Under the pieces are notes generated by a model. That model was not told the origin of the DNA. It did no database searches and saw only the letters and a list, made by a program, of their open reading frames with translations. A DNA stretch of 64,000 bases, taken from Penelope pileata. Lineage: Eukaryota; Chordata; Aves; Galliformes; Cracidae. The stretch covers positions 880 through 64,879 of the forward strand of contig WBMW01003938.1 of the NCBI GenBank assembly GCA_013396635.1, in the 5' to 3' direction. Both the position numbers and the translations under genes were made by a program. Below are positions 40,601 through 51,400 of the stretch, one piece after another. Numbering within the stretch: the stretch's first letter is position 1; each line of letters opens with the position of its first letter.

Positions 40601-43600
40601 ACAGTTAACAAAATCACTATCCATAAATCAATCAAGAAACATCTAACATCTACTGTTAATTTCAAAGTTACCAACAACTGATAAGCATCCTTAATGTGAA
40701 CAGCAGCTACAACATTGGACCTCTATTTTTCAGGTGGACAGCCCAAGAAGAAAGCCTCCCCCTCTGCCACAGTGAGACTGTAAAGCATACAGGGTAAAAA
40801 AGTGTGAGAAATGTTCAATGGCCAATGAGTTAGGCTCAGGCAGAGTACTAGGTGAATGGCCCTTTATTAACACTTTGCAAAGTGGCTGACCTAGCAGGTA
40901 GGCACCCCAAGCAGAAATGTACAGCAGTTTCTATTCTCCCCCTGCCCTGGTTCCTCATTGGTTGAGCACTTCAGGGCTTACAGCCTACAGCCTATCCGAT
41001 ACTGAAGTGTCCTGCACCTGATTACCACTTGGGCATGATTCTTTCCAATTCTCCTCCCCTCTTTGCTTCATGGTCGGTTGAAGCATTGTCCCTTTTTCCC
41101 AGTAACCTTTGAACAAATTCAGGCCTGCTCCTGGTACCCTTCAGAAGCACAGACTCTCCGGCCTTGTTCCCAANTACTGTTTCGTACAAAAGGAGGCCAG
41201 CAAAGCCTGTTCACATGCACATCAACACATAATTTGCACCTCCAAGTCTGAGAAAATCATGACATCTACAACAATTACTTTATTCTGTCCTTTTACCCCC
41301 AAGAAGTCCCCCAAAACTTAAAAGACATTCAGATAGATGCTGCTGCGTGAGTCCATCTATGTGCTCTGTCTTCCCCTCCACCTCCTAAAAGGAGGAGTTC
41401 AAGCCACTGAAGTGGTGGCTATAGCAGCTGTCCGGCAGCCCCCAAGACAGAAATACCATTTAGTACCCTACACACTCCAATAGCTTGTCCTACAAAAATT
41501 CTCCAGTAAGTCCAGGCTGTCTTGGACACCAGGAAACAGCACAGTTGATGCCAGTGAAGCTGGCAAATCATCAAGCTCAACAGGTTGCCCATGCCCAGGA
41601 AAGCTGTGGCAGTTCTGTTGTGTTGTTCTTCTGAGTGTCCCAAACAGTGCTGCACATAAAGATACCCAGGGCAACTGCACACATTGAACATGTTCATGGC
41701 TGTTTTAAATGAGCTTCCCTGATGGACTAGATCACCAGAAATGTGCTGAAGGCAAAAACACAGAGCCAAGGCTTGAGACAGATGCGAGCTGCATCAAAAA
41801 TGAAACTTTGCATTTCCCTGACAAGTGTGAGTTCCAAAAACAAACACAAGACCAAAGAGAGCTTATTTGCATCTCTTATACAGCACAAAGGGATTCCCTT
41901 AAAAAAAAACTATGGCACACAGCAGACAGAATCTCCTTCTGCAGCCTCTGCCGAAGCAGCTAACCTCAAATCTGCATCTGCAGCCGCCCTGCAGCCAGGA
42001 CAGTGCCAGCACCCCCGTACCTGTGCTTCTCTATCGGCTATCTTCACTCACAACAAAAATGCTTACTTGTTTGTGCATGCTGTGACCTAACCATCCGTTT
42101 GTTACGACGGAGAGGTAATTAGGAACTGAAGTAACGGTTTGCCCTTGACCACTCTGGTCTTTGATTTTCAAGTTTATTTCTTCCACTTTGTCTTCGATGA
42201 GAACCAGACGAGTAACCAGGGAAAAAACACACACAGGCACATAAAGCCCCCCAACAGATACAGATTTTGAAGCAGTAGCACGTGAAAATGATTCTACATG
42301 AGAAGATGTCACGTTTAAGCCTGAGATCTCAGCCTGTCTAAGCACGGCGTGAGCTCAGCTTAGAGGGGAGGCTCCACTCAGCTGTCCAGAGAGCAGGCCA
42401 CAGGCCTCCCAAAGGCATTGCCAGGCCTCTGCCTTTCAGAGCCATCCGAATCCACTGCAGCTGTTTCAGCACTTCTGTTCCCATGCCCACAGCTACCTGC
42501 TGAATCATTTGATCAGCTCATGCCAAACCACATACCCAGGCACAGCACTGCCTCACCCTCTCCCCTCCTGCCTGTAGTCCTCTCCACTCCTCAACCACAG
42601 AGGCAAAACGCTGCTTGGTAAGATAACCAAGGATGCCATCAACCCCACCTCAGGGACAAAGCAGCTTTAGATTGATGTTCTCCAACAAAACTGTACCATG
42701 TACTTCTGAGAAACAAAGCCAAATTCACCTTCATCTTGGCAGAATAAAGTTTAAGGAAAACCCAACCATGTGCGGTCAGTTAACTGATGCTGCCGCTTAA
42801 AAGAACAATGGAATGGTAATTGGAAGACAAACACTTTAATATTGCATAAAGAAGACTAAGCACACACTGTTCAGTCTGCAATTATCTCCTGGAAAAAAAA
42901 AAAAAAAAAAACCAGAAACCACACTGCAGAAGAAATGCTTAAGAGTTTTAAGAGTTTTGACTCTAAGAACACTCACTCAATGATTCGCAACCTGGCTAAT
43001 GCAGTCTATATGAAGTTGAAAATTGCAAGAAGCTGTTTTCTATGGCCAATTTCTTTTTCCTTCTCTGTACTGCCACTCACTCTCTTGTCCTCAACCTATT
43101 CACTACAAAACTCCTAGATAAGGAAAGCTTCTTGTCCATTTCCATTTACTGCAAGCAAAAAGGAAAGTTTCTGGTAGGGGAGCCCAAGCATCTCTGCCTC
43201 ATTTGCTCTTCAGAGACAACTGCACTGGAGAACAGCTGTCATATCGACAGAAGCCTCCATACCCCTCCAAATAAAGCGCACAATAGAAAAAAAACAATGT
43301 TCTACTTTGAAGCACTCTGTAATACTCGTCCTAGCTGTTCCCTTTACAGTCTCCTTTGGTAGTCATTTATCCTCTGAAAATCCCCAAACTCTGCAAAGCT
43401 CTGCATCTATAGCTGGAGAAATCAGATATAAAGATGCCAGGGACCTACACAAAACTTATACAGGAAATCTGTCAGAAAGAGGAAGGAGAGACTGAGCTAA
43501 GACTCCCAGCTACTTGGGAACATTCTCTTATTTATCATCTGAAGTGTCCTGCAAACCTATGGCAATGGGACCAGACCCACTCAAAAACAAAGGAGTTGCA

Positions 43601-46600
43601 AGTTCCAGTCAGACTACAGAATATACAATAGCTTTGTTCACTCTGAAGAAACTATGGCCATCACAAACATGCAAAACACCTACAGCCAAACTGCTAAGAG
43701 CACTCTGTGAACAAATCACAACTCCCACAGGACGACATACTTTTCCAATTAAGGAATTAAAGGATGAGTTTTATTGCTTTCTGTACTTTCCTGACAGATG
43801 CACAACGTAAGGAGGGAGGAGCATATTTTTTTTCTGCATGTTCTTTTTTAAAAATCTGCTCCTGGCATTCTCATCTTTTATGAACTTTCTGGATAGCTTT
43901 CAGACTACTGGGGTTATTCAGGTGTCAAAGTTTTTGAAGGGAAAGGACAAATTTGCGAATAATGCACCCTTCATTGCTGATTCCTTTAAAACTTGGTACA
44001 CCAGATAGCTGTAATAAATCTGAAGGCAATCATCACCTACAAGGCCAACTTGTGGTATGCGACTTCCACAAGCATACTGTGTATGGGATGAAGATACACC
44101 ATTCTGCTCCTGTGGCTCCTTAAACCACTTCCCTTATGACAGGGCATTCAGGAGAAACTAAAACATCTATTCTTTTCATTTGCTTTCATTAGAGCTGTTT
44201 AAGTCTGACTAAATAGACAAGTTAATAATTTAAGTAGTAGGTGCTTTGGATTTTGCACAACTAATAACAAAGCTTTATGATGATCTTAATTTCTCATTAA
44301 AGATCTACCCAAAGTAACTGCAGTGGTGAAACCAGCGAGCCTAATGATGCATTGTGTTCTGGAAACTTTTCTTAAGGAGAAGGTAAACAGCTTACCCACT
44401 TACTTGAAGCTAGGAAGAAACACAAAGTAAAATTCACTGAAATTTTCTTGGTAGCTCTTTTAAGGGTACCTTAAGCAGCCCCACGGCCAGAATATGGAAA
44501 GTACTTCCAGCAGCAGATATTCCACCATCCACGGCCAAAATGGAACACTTGCAGATAAAACATTATAGGCATCAATCCAGCAGTGGCAGTGCAGCTTTAA
44601 CAAGCCTTTTCTTTATCTTTTAGAACAGTCTGCTCCATAAAGCAATAAAAGAGTCAAGACGACACACTACAGGCACTAAAACTTATCTTGCCAAATTACT
44701 TACGCATTCAAACAACTTTCATTTTCTACAAACAGGTACACTGATAAAAATTTGATTACCTGCCAAAGAAAGAAAACACTGAAGGACTGTATAACGTGTA
44801 ACAGATACTACTGGGAGAGACATTTCTAATATCCTAAGCTGTACATCTTGTTTAACTGCTGCTGCACACTTAGATATAGCTGTGCAGCTACAGGGTTATT
44901 AAACTAGGATTAAGGNGAGTGTCAGATTAAAGAATAATACAAAAATATTGAGAGTAGAAATAAAGACAGAAGGTACACTCTTTGAAACACATACTTTCCC
45001 CCCAGTACATACCGACATTTATCGCCTGAATTTCTCCTCTTGGTAATCTGCCTGAAAATTCGTCCCAGCACAACATGCTACCACAGTCAATTACATTTAA
45101 AACAGTTAAAGATTAAGATAAGATAACCTATCTGCTACCATCCCACCCTGGGCCACTCACACAGTCAGTGCACAGAAAGACTCACGTTTTACTTCTAATG
45201 CTACCAAGAACAAGGAAATAACATTCTGCTAAACTTTTATCAAAATCGAGGACAGACGCTTTCTGCAGACATGAAATTGGACTTTTCCTTATACTTAAAT
45301 GTCTTTCAAGAAAGGCACTGGAGCAGATTTCAAGGGAACTAAGTCTCTCTTGCAAAGTGCATTCAGGATAGCCTCATTCCTTAATTTTTCACTCCTTAAG
45401 AGCTCATTTATGGTGCAGACTGTTCTTAGAAAAGCGCAAGTTAAGAAAAGGTGCATTTGAATTTCAGTAATGTACCAGTCCAGCCTTCGGCCTCCTGCAA
45501 ATGCAAAGATTTGCCTCATTGACATCAGCATTGTTAGTACCTCAGATTCCTGCAAAAATACAGTGGCATTAATAAATGTTTCAGCACAACCATCACCATG
45601 GACAACGTGCTGCCTCCAACCCTCCAAGCTTAACAGTACTGTGAGAACTCCACAATGCTGTCTTGAAATAGCGTATATGTAGGATTGAGATGTGTTGGGT
45701 TCCAAGAGCTGCACTAACACAGCTAAAACAAAGGTTATTTCACTCCAAAAAGGGAGCAAGGTGGGTGGCAGCCTCAGCTTCAAACATATGTTCAAGTCAT
45801 TTCATGTACTGATGAACAGGTGCTCTCAAAGCCCAGAGCGTTTTCACACCTCTGGCTCTGAGGGTAGATCTAAGAACACCTCAGAGAGGCTCATATTCTA
45901 TCTCCTCATTTTCTTTCTACAGGCACACATGCTATATGCCTTTTGCAGAAAGAATTAAGTACTTTTCTTAAGGTAAAGAAATGGCATATGTGATCAATGC
46001 GTGGCTTCTTCAGTCACCTCAAGTGGTTCGGCAGAGAGCCATCTTAAGTCCTGCCCGTCTGCAAAGAGAGATACACTCCTGGCAGGATTTGCAGGCCGCT
46101 GCTTCTTTGTAGAGCTACAGCATTAAGATCTTCTAACAACCATTTGGCAAGGTAACTTGTTTGTGCTGCTGCCTTTCAATTCTCTGCAGTTACCGTTCCT
46201 GTATCAGAGTCCTCAACACCTTGGAAAATCATATGTCGTGCCACACTGCCGGTGGTTTTTGTTCACTACAGTTTTGGCTATAACTGTGAGACTTTAAGAA
46301 AAGCAAGGCTCACAGTCTTTTCTTGCTCTTTGCCCAGAACTTCTATTTAGTGCAGGGGCACAGATGCTGAAATTTGATACCTGTTTTGCAGTACCACTTT
46401 ATTATCCTTATGTGTTTACATTGCGTTATATATGTTTGTTTGGTTTTTTGGGGGGCGTACAGAAAGGAGGGGGGAGGAAAGGGGACTAGGGTAGAAAATG
46501 AGTGAAGTTTTGTTGTTTCTAAAAAAAAAGAAGCAGTTCTCCAAAAGAGGAGCCTAGCATTTTTATTTTCTTAGACTACTGTACTGAAAATCCTCAAGCT

Positions 46601-47723
46601 GCTACAATCCTGTTGTGGTTTATCCTGGCAGGCATCTGAGCACCACGCAGCCATTTGCTCAAGAATTGGAAAAAGGTAAAACTGTGGGCTCTGTTAAAGG
46701 CAGTTTGATGGGACAGAAAATGAAGGGAAAATAACAACAATAAAGGAATATACAACAGTGATGTACAATGCTGTACATCACCTACTGACCCAACAGCCAG
46801 TGACCAGCCAGTCCCCAGGCAGCAGCCCACCCCGCTCTGGCCAAGTGCCCCCAGTTTTACGGCTCAGCATGATGCCATCTAGTACGGAATATCCTCGTGG
46901 CCAGCGCAGGTCAACTGTCTTGGCTGCATCCCCTCCCAGCTCCCTGTGCACCCACAGCCCCTCACTGGCAGGGCAGCTCAAATGTCCTCCGCTCTGTGCA
47001 GCACCACTCAGCAATAACTAAAACATCGCTGTGTTATCAACGTTGTTTATCTCCTAAAGCCAAAATATAACATCATACCAGGCACAATGAAGAAAATCAA
47101 CTCTGCCCCAGCTGAAACCAGGATAACTGCTGAACTGGTAACAGATAAGTGACTTACTCAGCTATCCTGGCCGCCTATTTCTGTATGCATACAGTGTTTG
47201 TGAACCATCCATACCTTGTTTGTAGCAGTAGCACTGGATCCTGGGACGACAGGCACATTCGTCACTTGCACTGATAAGTAGTTGTTGTCTATGAGAGGCC
47301 AAGCACCTTCCACTTTGCACGTCTGGAAGTGATCCTTAAAAGTCCTCAGGTGAGGGTCACCAAACAAGCCACAAAACAGGTAAGTAGGAGCAATTTTCTC
47401 CCCTCCCTGGTGCTCATTGGCTCCTGCATGGCCACTGTAATTGCACGGATCGTGGGTGACTTCGGGGTTGGTGGAGGACGTGGGGCCATCCTTGGAACAG
47501 TTCCTCTGGCTCATGAGGTCGCTGATGCCAAGCACTGCCGAATGGTAGACGAGGTTCCCGCGGCACACCTTGGAGTTGCGATAGGTACAGGCAGAGTACG
47601 CCCGCAGGGCCTTGCAGAACTCCACGTCAAAGCCATCGAGAGCTGGGTTCAGGTGTGAAGTTAAGGAAACAAAATCGCTGGTGCACTTTTGGATTTGACA
47701 AGGTCCTTGCAGCTGGCAGTGGC
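33988..47723 (-). CDS. RGMB: RGMB (DRAGON), last two coding exons
   Basis: GPI-anchored repulsive guidance molecule that acts as a BMP co-receptor and neogenin ligand at the cell surface. Coding exons on the minus strand are 47723-47215 and 34656-33988, joined in phase 0 (SSATATNK to ITIIFK) for about 392 codons. Human RGMB is about 437 residues, so only the signal-peptide exon is missing. Visible features: conserved cysteines from CQLQGPC onward; the von Willebrand factor type D region with the GDPH self-cleavage site (LFGDPHLRTF); glycosylation motifs NCS, NYS and NFT; and a C-terminal hydrophobic tail for GPI attachment (LVCLILVVFL). The stop TAG is at 33990-33988. The gene is convergent with CHD1, as in mammals. 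Exon 1 would lie at or beyond the N gap at 48217-48319. Confidence 0.96.
34657..37330 (-). other. RGMB intron, 3' part
   Basis: No exon, RNA gene or known repeat recognised. Open frames at 34988-35457 on both strands overlap one another and carry no domain. Confidence 0.45.
37331..37547 (+). repeat. Older CR1 3' fragment, interrupted (left part)
   Basis: Sense CR1 end region: AGAAAGCTGGAGAGGGACTC, GTGATAGGACAAGGGATGG, GGTTGCTCAGAGAGGCTG and GGTTGGATGGGGCTTTAAGC up to CAACCTGGTT. It resumes at 39101 with TTCAGTGGAAGATGTCCCTG, which is what CR1 has next, so the younger CR1 at 37548-39100 split it. Confidence 0.85.
37548..39100 (+). mobile_element. Young 5'-truncated CR1 LINE with open RT frame
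   Basis: Non-LTR retrotransposon copy in RGMB intron sequence, antisense to RGMB. The frame is open from the truncation point (GPDEIHPRVLKELADEVAKP) to TAG at 39002-39004, about 485 codons; the first internal Met is at 37751. Reverse-transcriptase blocks are visible: NYRPVSLTSVPGKIMEQIL, GFTKGKSCLTNLVAFYD, DVIYLDLCKAFDTVPH, GVPQGSVLGPVLFNIFV and the catalytic FADDAKL, then the CR1 C-terminal region (HLEYCVQFWGPQHKKDVELL). The 3' end has the CR1 tail: three ATTCTATG-type units at 39076-39099. The endonuclease and ORF1 are missing. Confidence 0.95.
39101..39128 (+). repeat. Older CR1 3' fragment, interrupted (right part)
   Basis: TTCAGTGGAAGATGTCCCTG directly continues the CR1 fragment ending at 37547. 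It decays within about 30 bases and the terminal repeat of the older copy is not preserved. Confidence 0.7.
39129..40802 (-). other. RGMB intron segment
   Basis: Unique-looking sequence; no exon, RNA or repeat recognised. Confidence 0.45.
40803..41173 (-). mobile_element. Truncated LTR, same family as 409-1171
   Basis: Starts TGTGAGAAATG and matches 409-779 with about five substitutions over 371 bases, in the same antisense orientation. Left of it there is no primer binding site, so it is a solo LTR or a 3' LTR end. The match stops exactly at a single N (41174), where the other copy continues for a further 390 bases. Confidence 0.85.
41174..41174. other. Single unresolved base at LTR break
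   Basis: One N separates the truncated LTR from unrelated sequence beginning TACTGTTTCG. Its position at the break suggests an assembly join or a collapsed gap. Confidence 0.9.
41175..46615 (-). other. RGMB intron, middle part
   Basis: No exon or known repeat recognised. The minus-strand frame at 45295-45795 (166 codons) is the longest open frame, but it has no domain, signal peptide or splice context that I recognise, and chance is a sufficient explanation in 64 kb. A second single N is at 44916. An A-run of about 20 is at 42893-42911. Confidence 0.45.
46616..47137 (-). repeat. Old solo LTR, avian ERVL-type
   Basis: Begins TGTTGTGGTTTATCCTGGC with AGCACCACGCAGCC, contains CAGCCAGTGACCAGCCAGTC, a GTACGGAATATCC block, CTCCCAGCTCCCTGTG and AGCAATAACTAAAACATCG, and ends CCCAGCTGAAACCAGGATA. 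This is the same order of blocks as 12195-12745, and the closing half is better preserved. It lies only about 80 bases from the RGMB exon at 47215. Confidence 0.7.
47215..47723 (-). CDS. RGMB: RGMB penultimate coding exon
   Basis: 509 bases from the acceptor TTTTGTACGCAG to the donor AAG/GTATGG. It encodes HCQLQGPCQIQKCTSDFVSL, CRGNLVYHSAVLGISDLMSQ, RNCSKDGPTSSTNPEVTHDP and LFCGLFGDPHLRTFKDHFQT, ending VVPGSSATATNK. GDPH is the autoproteolytic site of the RGM family. It begins with two bases of a split codon, so an upstream coding exon ending in phase 1 is required. Confidence 0.97.
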
Positions 47724-48129
47724 CTGCGTACAAAAGGGAAGGCAGAGAATTAGTCCTCTAGCACAGAAACACCCTGTGCAACACACCAGTAACAACCTGA
47801 GGACAACCCACAGTGCTCCTTTGTTGATGAAACACTGTAACAGAGAAAAAGGGGCTGAGGGGAGGAAAGACAGCAACACGGAGCTACAGCTAAACAGCTC
47901 CGAGATGGCCCAAGCACGGCTTAATTTCCATCCAGACGACAGTAAATAATGGATTAAAAGCATGAACCCCAGCCTAGTACGAGCCCAGTGCTACCGAGGT
48001 GATACCGAGGTGACAATGCAGTCCCGGCTGGTCACTCAGCCAACAGGCAAGTCTCCGTCCAGCCCATCACCCGGGCTGCCGAACCTTGAAGCGGAACCCA
48101 GCCTCGAGGGCTGGTGATGGCGGTGAGAC
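47724..48129 (-). other. RGMB intron upstream of the 47.2-47.7 kb exon
   Basis: No coding frame with a signal peptide was found; the sequence becomes GC-rich toward 48100. Confidence 0.5.
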
Positions 48130-48420
48130 CAGAACACCGGCAGCTGCCAGAGGCTCCGCTGCTGCCTCCCACGGCGCGACCCGACAACGAGACAGGGGGA
48201 CAGGCAGCCCTCGGCCNNNNNNNNNNNNNNNNNNNNNNNNNNNNNNNNNNNNNNNNNNNNNNNNNNNNNNNNNNNNNNNNNNNNNNNNNNNNNNNNNNNN
48301 NNNNNNNNNNNNNNNNNNNGCCGCTCCGCCTGTGCCCGCGGGCCTGTGTTGCGCGGGGCGCGCAGTGCGGGGGCTGTCCCCGCGGCAGCAGCGGTGACAG
48401 ATCGGTGCACAACGTCTGTG
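48130..48420 (-). promoter_or_regulatory. RGMB: CpG-rich block, probable RGMB promoter/exon 1
   Basis: CG dinucleotides are frequent on both sides of the gap (for example GTTGCGCGGGGCGCGCAGTG near 48347-48366), unlike anything else in the window. Its position just upstream of the first visible RGMB exon fits a CpG-island promoter with the signal-peptide exon. None of the minus-strand frames touching the gap resembles a signal peptide, so the coding start is probably inside the unsequenced part. Confidence 0.55.
48217..48319. other. Assembly gap, 103 N
   Basis: Run of N inside the CpG-rich block. The true missing length is unknown; high GC content is a common cause. Confidence 0.99.
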
Positions 48421-51400
48421 GAAATCTGAACTCGCACTCGGGAGCAGCGTGTGGCAGCTGCCCTGGAGGTTGAGCACGGCGGGGGGGGGGCAATCTTCCA
48501 GAAGTGGCCTTGTGACCAGGAGAGCCCTGGCTGGGCGACCCAGAGGGCTGCTGATCCAACCTGAGCTGTTTCTCCGATGCTCCCACGTTCGCCCTGAGCT
48601 GTGTGTGGGGATGGTGCTGTGGCAGGGCCGTGCTGTGGGGGGGCACACTGAGGTTAGTGGCCCTTGGCCTCTTTGCTGCCAGTGCAGGGGCACACGCCTG
48701 AGGAAAGCCCCTGGAAATGAGGGCTGCAGGTGAGGACCCACCCCAGGTGAGGACTCACTTGGGAGGCCGCAGGCTGGCACCCAGAGGTGGCCATGCCCTG
48801 TCCCTGGGTGCTGTCCCAGGGCCTTGTTTCCCTCCGTGTCCCTGGGCTCGGGCTCCTGCTGAAGAACATATCACAGCTCTGTTCGTAGCCCGCAGGAACA
48901 CAGGGTTTGAGTTTAGCCAAGTGCTATGGAACTTAAAAATCCACCGCTGTGATCAGGAAGGTTGCAGCTTTGATTAAAAACTGCAGGCAGGATTCATGTG
49001 CATTTCTTGCTTCTGTAAGCACAGAAGAGATTGGATGCATGAAATACTGTGAGAGTTAACGCGATCCCAGAGAGCTGGCCTTAGAGGTTGTTCTCTAATG
49101 CGATTTCAGCCCTTTACCATTCCTCTCATTTGTTGAGTAAGTGCCAGCACAACAAACATGATTTAGCAAGACAAGGCTTTTTTCTTTCCAAAAGCATTAG
49201 TCAATGTGTCGTAGAAGTCAGCTTCTCCAGTGTTGAAGAAATGCAGTAATTAAATAAACGCTTTGAATGGAGTCTGAGACAAATCCTTCCTCTGTTATCA
49301 AGGCAAGGTGCCTGGCAGGGGAAGTGTGCCCTCACCTCTGGCAGTTGTCAGATTCCCGAGGTGTTTGACACCACGAAATGCCATTATTTCCAGGGCATTT
49401 TTTTTCAAGTGCTAGAGAACCAGGGAAAAACAAATTGCAAGCAGCAGGCAGCTGTTGTGCTCTGCCACCTTTCAGAGATGATGGTGATGTATCATTTACC
49501 TGACAGCCCTGTGTGCCTGTACTCTCGCAGTGATGCTCGTTGTTAGCAGGCTGGGGAGCGCCTCTGACCATGACTGGTGACAGTGGAAGTGATACTTCGC
49601 ATCTCTATCACAGGTATTTCAAGTGCTTCCCATAGTAGGAGCTGGGGTTTGGAATGTCCCCCCAAGACGTGGCCCCTGCCCTGTTTTTCTGTGCAGAAGC
49701 ACCGTTGCACCAGTGTGCAGAAGGTAATAGCCCTCCTCTCTATTACAATGCAAAACGGGAGGAGGAAGGAAGAGAGAAGGAAGAGATGAGCAAAAGGAAG
49801 AGAGAGAACAACTGAACCGTTTGAGGTTCTGTTAAGTCTATCAGAAGTTCAAATTTTTCTGATTAAACTTCGTATTTTGATGTAAAAAGGCCATATGGCA
49901 TCTTAAAAAATTCAAGTGGAATGTCCCAACGAGCTTCTGTGCTGATGCTTATTCCTTTGCTCTGACAGAAACACTGCAGGTAGGAGAGCACACAAAAGTC
50001 TGAAGATTCCATGCAGGAAAACAAGAACAAAACCCCATTACCTAACCTTTTTTTCTTTTACTTCTTCTTCTGATACTGAAAAAATTATTGCAATCCAGTG
50101 GGCTCTTTTTATGTTATGCAGAGGAGTGTTTAAGAGGAAGGAGCTTTGCCAGTGACACCTGCCATCTGTTTCACACAGCCTCATTCCTCTCAACCCACTG
50201 TCTCTGCACAAGCATGACTTGTCAGGACAGTAGGAGCAGAACCTTAGCATCCTGTGTCACACATGCTGTCAGCAAAGGGGATAGGAAAGGGAGGCAGAGC
50301 ACACCTCAAAATATCAGAGTTTTATAGGAAAGATTTGAGTCCCATTTTACTGCATTCCTAAGTGCCACTGAAATTAAGAAAGGAGAGAATGACAGGAAGT
50401 GCAAAGAAAGGGTAATGTTCTTGTTGGCAAAGGTAGAAGGTGAGCATCCTTCATCACCACATGGCTAGCACGGCTACTTTCCTAAACAATGTCTCTGTTT
50501 AATCCATGCTGTTCTTTACAGAAATCCCACTGCTCCATGACTGTAGTGTCATCTGCTAAGGGTGCCATGATTTTCGAATTAAGGACATTATTATTACACA
50601 TAGAGCTAGGCAAAGCACATTTTTCCTTGAACAGCTTGATTTCCTCCTTACTTAGACCGATACACTTGTGTTAGAGTTACTCCCAGTCCCCTCCAGTAAT
50701 AAATAATAGGAGAAAGGTTAAAAGAAGGCTTAAAACTGAGGAGTTTCTTTACATTAGATAAAGGTCTCTGAAATGGTCTACCTATATGTCTGGCAGCTGC
50801 TGCACGTGAAGCCAGGCAGCGTGGCAGTCTGGGTCTCCTGAGACCAAGCATGAACCCGGAGGGCAAGAGCTAGTGGCAGCTGAGCCAACTTGACAGCTAG
50901 ATGCAGCCATCTCCTGGGGTGGATGAACCCAAGGTGATGGATCCAGATGAGGACTGTTAATTATTGCCACTGAATTGACAGGCCATACCAGGGCTGGTGA
51001 GATATGTCTGCAGAGACGTATCCTGAGTGTCGCTCTGCTTGAGGTCGTGACAGACATATCTGAACATCAGCTACTGTCAGATAAGTAAAAATTACTTTCT
51101 TGAGTGCATCTACTTCCATAGTTTATTTTTTGAGACTTTCAGACAATGTTCTGGCGTGAGAAGATGTGTGATTGGAGCCAAAGAGCACAATTCTGCCAAA
51201 AGACATACAAGCAATGGCCTCCCAGCAACTAGCAGCAATCCTTGGTGGCTATCAGAGAGTACTCTGCTGTGGATGGCAAAGGACTGACACGTGAAGGGGA
51301 AAACCAGACTGCTAAAGGGGGGAATGCCAGCCTCCAGTGAGCTTGGAACAAGCTCTAAAATACCAGCCCTCATTTGAATGGAATCTGGTTGATTCACTCT

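Noticed and set aside
45295..45795. 166-codon minus-strand frame in the RGMB intron
   Set aside because: No recognised domain, splice context or compositional bias; a frame of this length is expected about once by chance in 64 kb on six frames.
48067..48780. Minus-strand frames running through the N gap as RGMB exon 1
   Set aside because: The translated ends have no signal peptide and no good phase-1 donor; the length is inflated by N.
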